In this document: in pieces, positions 6,718 through 14,689 of the stretch | Position numbering within the stretch: position 1 is the first letter of the stretch | Layout of the letters: every line of letters begins with the position of its first letter | Assembly (NCBI RefSeq): GCF_023716865.1 | Contig: NZ_CP092417.1 | Location: 1,466,001 to 1,530,000 of the forward strand | Direction: 5' to 3' | Origin: Endozoicomonas sp. SCSIO W0465 | GTDB lineage: Bacteria; Pseudomonadota; Gammaproteobacteria; Pseudomonadales; Endozoicomonadaceae | Length of the DNA: 64,000 nt | Program-made: the position numbers and the translations under genes | Notes under the pieces: model-generated | What the model saw: only the letters and a program-made list of their open reading frames with translations | What the model was told of the DNA's origin: nothing | The model's database searches: none

Positions 6718-9700
6718 TTAAGCGGGGCTCAGGATTTTTAACTTTTTCATGGCCCGCTGCTCTGTTTTCCTCCAGGGCTCTGTTTTCTCTTTTAATACCC
6801 TTGAAGGGTCTAAACAGGCTGCTTGCTGAAAAAGCGATTGCCATTCGCTTTCAGCCTTTTTCTGCATTCTCATGATGTGCGCTTTTTGCGACAACAGTTT
6901 TGCCCGCTTTTCACTGGAGGAAGGAAGTTGCATAGCTTCTTCCACATAATTGAAGGCCTGATCCAGTAATACAGGCTCTTGCGAACCGTTTTTGACGACA
7001 CGCTCGCAATAAATCATGAATCGATGGATTGACTGGGCGAGTGCCTTATCGACATCGTTGGTGATAGCACCAATATACGTATCAAATTCATCGGTCCCAC
7101 AATGCAGAATGCTTAATGCCAGCCGGTAACGGTCTTTTTGCACATCGGCCAACGTCTGATCGGACAGGCATTGTTGGAGCAGACATTGGGCGTTATCGAC
7201 CTTACCCATCAGCTGCCAGAGAAGGGCCAGCGTGAGATTGGTTTCATGGTTTTTGCAGACTATGTCTGCTTCCGGGTCGCCCGCCCTCGCCGATTCCTGC
7301 CTGACGGTGGCGATCAGCAGGCGTTCGGCTTGATCAAGCTTACCCATCGTTTCCCAGCAACGGGCCAGCCCCAGATTGGTCTCATGGAGCTTGCAGGCCC
7401 TGCCTGCTTCCAGGTCGCCCGGCTTCGCTGACTCCTGCCTGAACATGGCAATCAGCAGGCACTCGGCTTTATCGAACTTACCCATCATCTGCCAGCAACG
7501 GGTCAGCCCCAGGTTCGTCTCATGGTTCTTGCAGGCTCTGCCTTCTTCCAGGTCGTCCGTCTTAGCTGATTCCTGCCTGAAGGTGGCGATCAGCAGGCGT
7601 TCGGCTTGATCAAGCTTACCCATCGTTTCCCAGCAACGGGCTAGCCCCAGATTCGTTTCATGTTGCTTGCAGGCCCGGCCTTCTTCCAGATCACCCGCCT
7701 GTGCCGATTCCTCCCTGAATATGGCGATCAGCAGACGTTCGGCTTCATCAAACTTACCCATCACCTGCCAGAGACGGGCCAATCCCAGATTCGTCTCATG
7801 GTTCTTGCAAGCTCTGCCTGCTTCCAGGTCACCTGCATTCAACGATTCCTGCCTGAACATGGCAATCAGCAGACGTTCGGCTTGATCAAGCTTACCCATC
7901 ATCTGCCAGAAACGGGCCAACGTGAGATTCGTCTCATGGTGCTTGCTGGCCATGCCTGCTTCCGGGTCTTCCGACTTCGCCGATTCCTGCCTGAACGTGG
8001 CGATCAGCAGTCGTTCGGCTTTATCGAGTTTACCGACCATCTGCCAGTGACGGGCCAGCGCGAGATTCGTTTCATGGTGCTTGCAGGCCCTGTCTGCTTC
8101 CAGGTCCTGTGCCGTCACGGATTCTTGCCGGAAGGTGGCGATCAGCAGGCGTTCGGCTTTATCGTGCTTAGTCATCATCTGCCAGTGACGGGCCAGCGAG
8201 AGATTCGTATCATGGTACTTGCAGGCCCTGCCTGCTTCCAAGTCGTCCACTTGTTCCGACTCCTGCCTGAAGGTGGCGATCAGCAGGCGTTCGGCTTTAT
8301 CAAGCTTACCCATCATCTGCCAGAAACGGGCCAATGTGAGATTCGTCTCATGGTACATGCAGGCACTGCCTGCTTCCAAGCCGTCCGCCCTTATCGATTC
8401 CTGCCTGAAGGTGGCGATCAGCAGACGTTCGGCCTTATCAAACTTACCCATCATCTGCCAGTAACGGGCCAACCCCAGATTTGTCTCATGGTGCTTGCAG
8501 GCCCTGCCCTTTTCCAGGTCGCCCGACTCCGCCGATTCCTGCCTGAATATCGCAATCAGCAGAGGTCCGGCCTGGTCAAGTTTCCCCATCAGCTGCCAGA
8601 GACGGGCCAGCGCCAGATTCGTTTCATGATGCTTGCAGGCCTTGCCTGCTTCCAGGTCACCTGGCGTCACCGATTCCTGCCTGAACATGGCAATCAGCAG
8701 ACGTTCGGCGTTATCGTGCTTGCCCATCATCTGCCAGATACGAGCCAGCCCCAGATTTGTATCATGGTACTTGCAGACCCTGCCTGCTTCCGGGTCAACT
8801 GCCTGCGGCGATTCCTGCCGGAACGTGGCGATCAGCAGGCGTTCAGCGTGACAAAGCTTGCCCATGATCTGCCAGTGGCGGGCCAGCGTGATATTTGTCT
8901 CATGGCATTGGCAGGCCCTGCCCGCTTCCAGGTCGCCCGCATTCGCTGACTCCTGCCGGACCGTGGCAATCAGCAGACTTTCGGCTTTATCATGCTTACC
9001 CATCCTCTGCCAGTGACGAGCCAGTGCGAGATTCGTCTCATGGTATTTGCAGGCCCTGCCCGCTTCCGGATCGCCCGCATTCACTGATTCCTGCCGGAAC
9101 GTGGCAATCAGCAGGCGTTCGGCTTTATCGTACTTACCCATTATCTGCCAGTGACGAGCCAAAGCGAGATTTGTCGTATGGTGCCTGCAGGCTATGTCGG
9201 ATTCCAGGTCGTCCGTCTTCGCCGATTCCTGCCTGAACGTGGCGATCAGCAGGCGTTCGGCTTTATCGTGCTTACCTTCCATTTGCCAGAGACGGGCCAA
9301 CGCGATATTTGTATCATGGTGCTTGCAGGCCCGGCCTTTTTCCGGGTCGCCCGCTTCCTTCACAGCAATCTGCTTCAGCAGAGCTTCTGCCTCTTGATAA
9401 CGTTCCAGTGTTTCCAGAATCCTGGACTTTGTCAGCAAGACAGCAGTCTGGACAGAAGCCGGTAATTGATTTAATAAATTCAGTGCCTCTTTAGCCTTTC
9501 CGGGCTGGGGATAAAGTGCCCGGGCAAGACCAATGACTTTGCTTTCATTTTGTTTTTGAGTTGCCGGTTTGATAGCCTGAAAGACGTTAAACGCACGGTG
9601 CCATTGCCTTTCCCTGAGTAATTCGAACCCCTGAGAAAAAAGCTCTTTTGTATTTCCAGTTTTTTTTACCGCTCTTGTCAAGGCAGATTGATAAGCACTC

Positions 9701-9942
9701 CCGGCAGGATTTTGTCTTAACCCACGGGTGCTTGCCGAGGTGACCGGCCTCACTGTCGCTCCCTGACAGCCCGACACTCCAGCAGCCCTGCCAGCGCTTT
9801 CTCTTCCTGCCCTTCTCACCGATCCTCTTCCAATAACGGGAGGTGATCTACCGATTGGCCCGGATGAGTTTGTATAGATGGTAGAGTGATCAGCCGTGTT
9901 CATGCATGGAAAGACAACCCTTAGCGAGTTTGGTTCCGTCAT
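6718..9942 (-). CDS. Giant TPR-like repeat protein, 16 units of 46 residues
   Basis: 1074 residues, last gene of the minus arm. The N-terminus (MTEPNSLRVV) belongs to the in-frame start class and is followed by an Arg/Gly-rich linker (residues about 30-60). Two TPR-like segments cover about 105-205. Then come 15 full 46-residue units and a sixteenth that runs into the cap. Each unit has a helix pair LAR(L/H)WQMMGK and D(K/Q/N)AERLLIATFRQES, spaced like kinesin-light-chain-type TPRs. The C-terminal cap holds HRFMIYCERV, SEKRAKLLSQKAHIMRMQKK and LDPSRVLKEKTEPWR. Such folds usually bind proteins or peptides; the partner is unknown. No signal peptide, membrane segment or clear Shine-Dalgarno is visible. 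Long frames on the other strand come from the 138-bp period, a multiple of three. Confidence 0.85.
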   Translation of the reverse strand: MTEPNSLRVVFPCMNTADHSTIYTNSSGPIGRSPPVIGRGSVRRAGRESAGRAAGVSGCQGATVRPVTSASTRGLRQNPAGSAYQSALTRAVKKTGNTKELFSQGFELLRERQWHRAFNVFQAIKPATQKQNESKVIGLARALYPQPGKAKEALNLLNQLPASVQTAVLLTKSRILETLERYQEAEALLKQIAVKEAGDPEKGRACKHHDTNIALARLWQMEGKHDKAERLLIATFRQESAKTDDLESDIACRHHTTNLALARHWQIMGKYDKAERLLIATFRQESVNAGDPEAGRACKYHETNLALARHWQRMGKHDKAESLLIATVRQESANAGDLEAGRACQCHETNITLARHWQIMGKLCHAERLLIATFRQESPQAVDPEAGRVCKYHDTNLGLARIWQMMGKHDNAERLLIAMFRQESVTPGDLEAGKACKHHETNLALARLWQLMGKLDQAGPLLIAIFRQESAESGDLEKGRACKHHETNLGLARYWQMMGKFDKAERLLIATFRQESIRADGLEAGSACMYHETNLTLARFWQMMGKLDKAERLLIATFRQESEQVDDLEAGRACKYHDTNLSLARHWQMMTKHDKAERLLIATFRQESVTAQDLEADRACKHHETNLALARHWQMVGKLDKAERLLIATFRQESAKSEDPEAGMASKHHETNLTLARFWQMMGKLDQAERLLIAMFRQESLNAGDLEAGRACKNHETNLGLARLWQVMGKFDEAERLLIAIFREESAQAGDLEEGRACKQHETNLGLARCWETMGKLDQAERLLIATFRQESAKTDDLEEGRACKNHETNLGLTRCWQMMGKFDKAECLLIAMFRQESAKPGDLEAGRACKLHETNLGLARCWETMGKLDQAERLLIATVRQESARAGDPEADIVCKNHETNLTLALLWQLMGKVDNAQCLLQQCLSDQTLADVQKDRYRLALSILHCGTDEFDTYIGAITNDVDKALAQSIHRFMIYCERVVKNGSQEPVLLDQAFNYVEEAMQLPSSSEKRAKLLSQKAHIMRMQKKAESEWQSLFQQAACLDPSRVLKEKTEPWRKTEQRAMKKLKILSPA

Positions 9943-9973
9943 CAGTCGAACAATGGAGCTGGCGTCATACTTT

Positions 9974-10003
9974 GTTCATCGCGGTTCATCGCGGTTCATC
10001 GCG
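9974..10003. repeat. Three tandem 10-bp repeats upstream of the 9942 start
   Basis: GTTCATCGCG occurs three times head to tail, 32 bp upstream of the minus-strand gene starting at 9942. Related genes have a single version here (for example CATCGCGAACAC near 26560), so this is a local expansion. Confidence 0.7.
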
Positions 10004-10011
10004 GACTGACA

Positions 10012-10091
10012 TCGGATTAACAATGATGGCCTGTTCTGTGTGGTCACTGCGGATCAGCATCCGGGCACTTTTTTGCAAACCTTCAATACAG
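10012..10091 (-). repeat. Conserved upstream module of repeat-protein genes
   Basis: On the minus strand it contains TTTGCAAAAAAGTGCCCGG, GCTGATCCGCAGTGA and GGCCATCATTGTTAATCC. It recurs at 14566-14645, more diverged at 26582-26640 (upstream of the 26526 start) and in the other orientation at about 54605-54690 (upstream of 54730). Its position ahead of gene starts suggests a promoter-bearing or recombination-carried leader. I cannot assign -35 and -10 boxes. Confidence 0.5.
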
Positions 10092-10800
10092 GTTTCTTGG
10101 TGTTTCTTGATAAATGGTTCGATTGTCGTCTTCTTAACGTTCGACAGCATGTTGATAATGACCTGGCCTCCCCTTTGAATCATTCCCAATACCGGCGGTT
10201 TGTCTTTTTCAAGAGTCCCACGGCCCGGAGCGCCTTTAGGCCTTCTTTTTCTCGGGGTACGATCCAGATTTTTTTAATGCTACAGGTTGTCCCTTGTGAC
10301 CAGCTACAATGTAGACCTCGTCGAATTCAACTTCGCCACCAACAATCACTTCAGGCTTTCGGTCAACAACACCATTTCGTAAGACTGTGGTCATATGGTG
10401 TGCATCACTGACACAGATCAAGTTCCTGAGCTATCTGGCTGTTGGAGACGTTCAGCCCCATTAAATAGAGACAGGCAATCCAGACTTTGAGTGGTCGTTG
10501 GTGTCCTGCGAAAACCGTATTTGTCAGGTCATCGAAGTAGCGCTTACAGGACTTACAGTACTTACAGTAATAGCGCTGGCATTCTACCTGCACATTGTTG
10601 TGTCCATTCTTTTTGACATTCTCAGAATCACAGTGCGGACAGAGAACAGTGCCATCTGGCCAGCGGTTCTCACTGATCATCTCAAAGCAGGTTTCATTAC
10701 TGATAAGATCAAAGATTCGGCCTATATTCATGGTCAATTCTGGCGATGGCTAATTCTATCCGCCGGGGATAGTTCAGCAGGTCGGAATTCGAAAAGAGCC
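10092..10800 (-). pseudogene. IS1595-family (ISXO2-like) transposase remnant
   Basis: From 10737 downwards the frame encodes the N-terminal zinc ribbon (CPHCDSENV ... CKYCKSCKRYF) and the helix-turn-helix region IAQELDL. It then shifts frame near 10410 into the DDE domain start GEVEFDEVYIVAGHKGQP, with the first catalytic Asp. It shifts again near 10250 into KPPVLGMIQRGGQVIINML and ends abruptly at TTIEPFIKKH. The second Asp and the Glu are missing. The probable 5' element end is at 10800, where the minus strand reads GGCTCTTTTCG. The remaining gap 10801-10905 holds no gene I can support. Confidence 0.85.
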
Positions 10801-10905
10801 CCGATCATACGGTCATATGCTCTGGAGCCCATGTAAATCAAGAGGGCTATTTTTTTCCGGCAGGCTCCTGGGCCGGCCTTCGCGTATCATTGGTATTTAC
10901 TATAT

Positions 10906-13900
10906 ATGGATTCTCATTCCCCTTACTGGCCTCCTCATCATTCTCAAATATCCTCCTTTAATCATCAGTACGTAGAAGGACATAGGCCACATTATGCTCA
11001 GGCAGGTCATAGACAGGTGGGATTCATACAGCACTCACAAGGACAACCAGCCTCTCGCCCCAATTTGTCGATGGCAAACCTTGACCGTGCGGGCCACGGA
11101 TTGCATCAGCGGCTTCAAGCATTGTCCCTTCGAAACCCATCCAATGTTCAGCCAGGAGGATGTTATCTACAGCAGGGTAATGAACAGCGTTTCCGTGAGG
11201 GGTTTCAATCCTTAAAACAGAATCCACAACGAGCTCTCAACATCACAGAAAGGATATTGGCTCAGGGTGCCAATCTTTCTCCGCCTGACACTCAAAGTGC
11301 ATACCTGTTAAAAGTGAGAGCACTCTTTCAGTTAGGGCGTTTTGATGATTGTCTGCATATATTTGAAACATTGGAGCAGAGCGAGATTCCGTTAAATAAA
11401 GGATTTCTGATGGCAAAAGGCAGAGCGCTTCAGGCCAAGTTCAGACTCACGGAAGCACTGCCTATTTTTCAAGCGCTTTATAATCGCTCAAAAAATGAAA
11501 AAGAAGTAAAAGTTAATGGACTGGCCCTTGGCCGGCTAAACCAGATCATGGGCGGCAGGGACAACCTGGAACGGGCGCTGGACATCTTTACCCGGCTACG
11601 CACCCGGGCCGCCGATGGTCAGGTGGACACCCCCTGCGACGACAAAGAGATCGAACTGGCCCTTGGCCGACTAAACCAGATCATAGGCGGCAGGGACAAC
11701 CTGGAACGGGCGCTGGACATCTTTACCCGGCTGCGCACCCGGGCCGCCAATGGTCAGGCGGACACCCCCTGCGACGACAAAGAGATCGAACTGGCCCTTG
11801 GCCGGCTAAACCAGATCATGGGCAGCAGGAACAACCTGGAACGGGCGCTGGACATCTTTACCCGGCTGCGCACCCGGGCCGCCAATGGTCAGGCGGACAC
11901 CCCCTGCGACGACAAGGACATTGAGTTAACCCTTGGCCGGCATTACCAGATCATGGGCGGCAGGGACAACCTGAAACGGGCACTGGACATCTTTACCCGG
12001 CTGCGCACCCGGGCCGCCAATGGTCAGGCGGACACCCCCTGCGACGACAAGGACATTGAGTTAACCCTTGGCCGGCATTACCAGATCATGGGCGGCAGGG
12101 ACAACCTGGAACGGGCGCTGGACATCTTTACTCGGCTGCGCACCCGGGCCGCCAATGGTCAGGCGGACACCCCCTGCGACGACAAGGACATTGAGTTAAC
12201 CCTTGGTCGGCATTACCAGATCATGGGCGGCAGGGACGACCTGAAACGGGCGTTGGACATCTTTACCCGGCTGCGCACCCGGGCCGCCAATGGTCAGGCG
12301 GACACCCCCTGCGACGACAAGGACATTGAGTTAACCCTTGGCCGACATTACCAGAAGATGGGCGGCAGGGACAACCTGGAACGGGCGCTGGACATCTTAA
12401 CCCGGCTGCGCACCCGGGCCGCCAATGGTCAGGCGGACACCCCCTGCGACGATAAAGAGATCGAACTGGCCCTTGGCCGGCTAAACCAGATCATGGGCGG
12501 CAGGGACAACCTGGAACGGGCGCTGGACATCTTAACCCGGCTGCGCACCCGGGCCGCCGATGGTCAGGCGGACACCCCCTGTGACGACAAGGACATTGAG
12601 TTAACCCTTGGCCGGCATTACCAGATCATGGGCGGCAGGGACAACCTGGAACGGGCGCTGGACATCTTTACCCGGCTACGCACCCGGGCCGCCGATGGTC
12701 AGGCGGACACCCCCTGCGACGATAAGGACATTGAGTTAACCCTTGGCCGGCATTACCAGATCATGGGCTACAGGGACAACCTGGAACGGGCACTGGACAT
12801 CTTTACCCGGCTGCGCACCCGGGCCGCCAATGGTCAGGCGGACACCCTCTGCGACGACAAGGACATTGAGTTAACCCTTGGTCGGCATTACCAGATCATG
12901 GGCGGCAGGGACAACCTGGAACGGGCGCTGGACATCTTTACCCGGCTGCGCACCCGGGCCGCCAATGGTCAGGCGGACACTCCCTGCGACGACAAAGAGA
13001 TCGAACTGGCCCTTGGCCGGCTAAACCAGATCATGGGCAGTAGGGACAACCTGGAACGGGCGCTGGACATCTTTACCCGGCTGCGCAGCCGGGCCGCCAA
13101 TGGTCAGGCGGACACCCCCTGCGACGACAAAGAGATCGAACTGGCCCTTGGCCGGCTATACCAGATCATGGGCGGCAGGGACAACCTGGAACGGGCGCTG
13201 GACATCTATACCCGGCTGCGCACCCGGGCCGCCAATGGTCAGGCGGACACCCCCTGCGACGACAAGGACATTGAGTTAACCCTTGGCCGACATTACCAGA
13301 ACATGGGCGGCAGGGACAACCTGGAACGGGCGCTGGACATCTATACCCGGCTGCGCACCCGGGCCGCCAATGGTCAGGCGGACACCCCCTGCGACGACAA
13401 AGAGATCGAACTGGCCCTTGGCCGGCATTACCAGATCATGGGCGGTAGGGACAACCTGGAACGGGCGCTGGACATCTTTACCCGGCTGCGCACCCGGGCC
13501 GCCAATGGTCAGGCGGACACCCCCTGCGACGACAAAGAGATCGAACTGGCCCTTGGCCGGCATTACCAGATCATGGGCGGTAGGGACAACCTGGAACGGG
13601 CGCTGGACATCTATACCCGGCTGCGCACCCGGGCCGCTAATGGTCAGGCGGACACCCCCTGCGACGATAAGGATATTGAGTTAACCCTTGGCCGGCATTA
13701 CCAGATCATGGGCGGCAGGGACAACCTGGAACGGGCGCTGGACATCTATACCCGGCTGCGCACCCGGGCTGCCAATGGTCAGGCGGACACCCCCTGCGAC
13801 GACAAAGAGATCGAACTGGCCCTTGGCGATATTTATGTTGACTTAAACAACTGGGATCAGTTCGACCAAATGCAGCTTGGTAAAAGGGGTTTTGAAGGCT

Positions 13901-14256
13901 CAGAAGCGGACTTGAGTATCAGTATCCGTTACTTCAAAGAGTGCATTTATTCTTGTCAAGATAAGGACATTTTGATGCGTTTAGCCACAGCCATTCATCA
14001 TGCATGTGAGGCAATAGAAAAAAGTCAGTATCTCGATGCCTCATCTCTTAGCCAGCTAGGACACTGCGTTCGTATCGCCGCAACACTACCTGCCGGGAAA
14101 GTATGGGATGACTTTTCAAAGGATGAGATCAACAACCTTGTTACTATATTTTTTTCAGAAGCTCAAAACCTGGACCCTTACAGGCAGGACCGGATCAAAA
14201 ATGAAGATTGGAGGAAAGCAGAGAAAGCGTTTTTAGCCAGGTTATCCTCAGGATAA
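10906..14256 (+). CDS. Giant repeat protein of a second subfamily, 17 units of 45 residues
   Basis: 1116 residues and the only plus-strand gene in the left arm. Residues 1-95 are His/Gln/Pro rich and probably disordered. Residues about 95-205 hold degenerate TPR-like helices. Residues 206-970 are 17 uninterrupted 45-residue units built on LGR(L/H)(N/Y)QIMGGRDNLERALDI, then TRLRTRAANGQADTPCDDK. The C-terminal ~145 residues resemble the cap of the neighbouring family: LDPYRQDRIKNEDWRKAEKA against LDPSRVLKEKTEPWRKTEQR. It is therefore a distant paralogue. Flanking IS1595 and ISAzo13 relics suggest it arrived or moved separately. The start ATG follows TATAT with no clear ribosome-binding site. 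Confidence 0.85.
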   Translation: MDSHSPYWPPHHSQISSFNHQYVEGHRPHYAQAGHRQVGFIQHSQGQPASRPNLSMANLDRAGHGLHQRLQALSLRNPSNVQPGGCYLQQGNEQRFREGFQSLKQNPQRALNITERILAQGANLSPPDTQSAYLLKVRALFQLGRFDDCLHIFETLEQSEIPLNKGFLMAKGRALQAKFRLTEALPIFQALYNRSKNEKEVKVNGLALGRLNQIMGGRDNLERALDIFTRLRTRAADGQVDTPCDDKEIELALGRLNQIIGGRDNLERALDIFTRLRTRAANGQADTPCDDKEIELALGRLNQIMGSRNNLERALDIFTRLRTRAANGQADTPCDDKDIELTLGRHYQIMGGRDNLKRALDIFTRLRTRAANGQADTPCDDKDIELTLGRHYQIMGGRDNLERALDIFTRLRTRAANGQADTPCDDKDIELTLGRHYQIMGGRDDLKRALDIFTRLRTRAANGQADTPCDDKDIELTLGRHYQKMGGRDNLERALDILTRLRTRAANGQADTPCDDKEIELALGRLNQIMGGRDNLERALDILTRLRTRAADGQADTPCDDKDIELTLGRHYQIMGGRDNLERALDIFTRLRTRAADGQADTPCDDKDIELTLGRHYQIMGYRDNLERALDIFTRLRTRAANGQADTLCDDKDIELTLGRHYQIMGGRDNLERALDIFTRLRTRAANGQADTPCDDKEIELALGRLNQIMGSRDNLERALDIFTRLRSRAANGQADTPCDDKEIELALGRLYQIMGGRDNLERALDIYTRLRTRAANGQADTPCDDKDIELTLGRHYQNMGGRDNLERALDIYTRLRTRAANGQADTPCDDKEIELALGRHYQIMGGRDNLERALDIFTRLRTRAANGQADTPCDDKEIELALGRHYQIMGGRDNLERALDIYTRLRTRAANGQADTPCDDKDIELTLGRHYQIMGGRDNLERALDIYTRLRTRAANGQADTPCDDKEIELALGDIYVDLNNWDQFDQMQLGKRGFEGSEADLSISIRYFKECIYSCQDKDILMRLATAIHHACEAIEKSQYLDASSLSQLGHCVRIAATLPAGKVWDDFSKDEINNLVTIFFSEAQNLDPYRQDRIKNEDWRKAEKAFLARLSSG
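11521..13815 (+). repeat. 17 tandem 135-bp coding repeats, nearly identical
   Basis: Units start every 135 bp from 11521 (CTGGCCCTTGGCC or TTAACCCTTGGCC) and end exactly at 13815, where the eighteenth start runs into unique sequence. Most differences are confined to one block with two alternative spellings, GAGATCGAACTGGCC and GACATTGAGTTAACC, coupled to CTAAACCAG or CATTACCAG. A few units combine both. Confidence 0.95.
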
Positions 14257-14318
14257 CCTTGTTCTCTATCAAACTCAGCCTAAGTATTACAATATGCGGT
14301 TGGCCAACCGCTTACATA

Positions 14319-14565
14319 GCTAATCAAAAGCCCCGGAAGAAAAAGACCATGGGCGAAAACAAAGACCGGGATGTGCAATTCAAACAAATTAACCGATTGA
14401 AAAAGGAGTACTTGGAAGCAGGTAAACCTGTGCTCAGCGTCGACAGCAAGAAGAAAGAAACACTGGGAAACTTCTATCGTGAAGGCGTAGCAGACGCTGT
14501 CGAACCCACTGTTGTTAATGACCATGACTTTGCCAGCCAAGGCAACGGTAAAGTGATACCTCATG
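14319..14565 (+). pseudogene. ISAzo13-family transposase fragment
   Basis: An internal segment reading NQKPRKKKTMGENKDRDVQF, then INRLKKEYLEAGKPVLSVDSKKKE and PTVVNDHDFASQGNGKVIPHG. It matches the Rhodopirellula/ISAzo13-type DDE transposase region before and around SVD(T/S)KKKE. There is no start or end of the gene. It abuts the 80-bp module shared with 10012-10091. The 14257-14318 stretch shows nothing recognisable. Confidence 0.75.
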
Positions 14566-14645
14566 GCGTAACAATGATGGCCTGTTCTGTGTGGTTACTG
14601 CGGATCAGAATCCGGGCTCTTTTTTGCAAACTTTCAATACAGTCG
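14566..14645 (-). repeat. Orphan copy of the repeat-gene upstream module
   Basis: Roughly 90% identical by eye to 10012-10091 and in the same orientation, but no minus-strand gene start lies immediately to its left. Probably a leftover from the rearrangement that placed the 10906-14256 gene here. Confidence 0.6.
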
Positions 14646-14689
14646 AGTAATGGGCGGCTTTTCAAATCGTTAAGTGGTGCTCAGGATTT

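Noticed and set aside
7138..9494. Long antisense frames (up to 429 codons) within the 6718-9942 gene, and similar ones in every repeat gene
   Set aside because: The 138-bp period is a multiple of three, so any frame free of stops in one unit stays open across the array. The translations (for example QQAFGFIKLTHHLPETGQ) just mirror the sense repeats and show no independent conservation.
13276..13684. Overlapping frames on both strands in the 135-bp repeat array
   Set aside because: Same periodicity effect; the sense frame runs uninterrupted through all 17 units and into a matching cap.
11521..13815. CRISPR-like array
   Set aside because: Regular spacing, but there is no repeat-spacer structure: the whole 135-bp unit is conserved and coding, and there are no cas genes.
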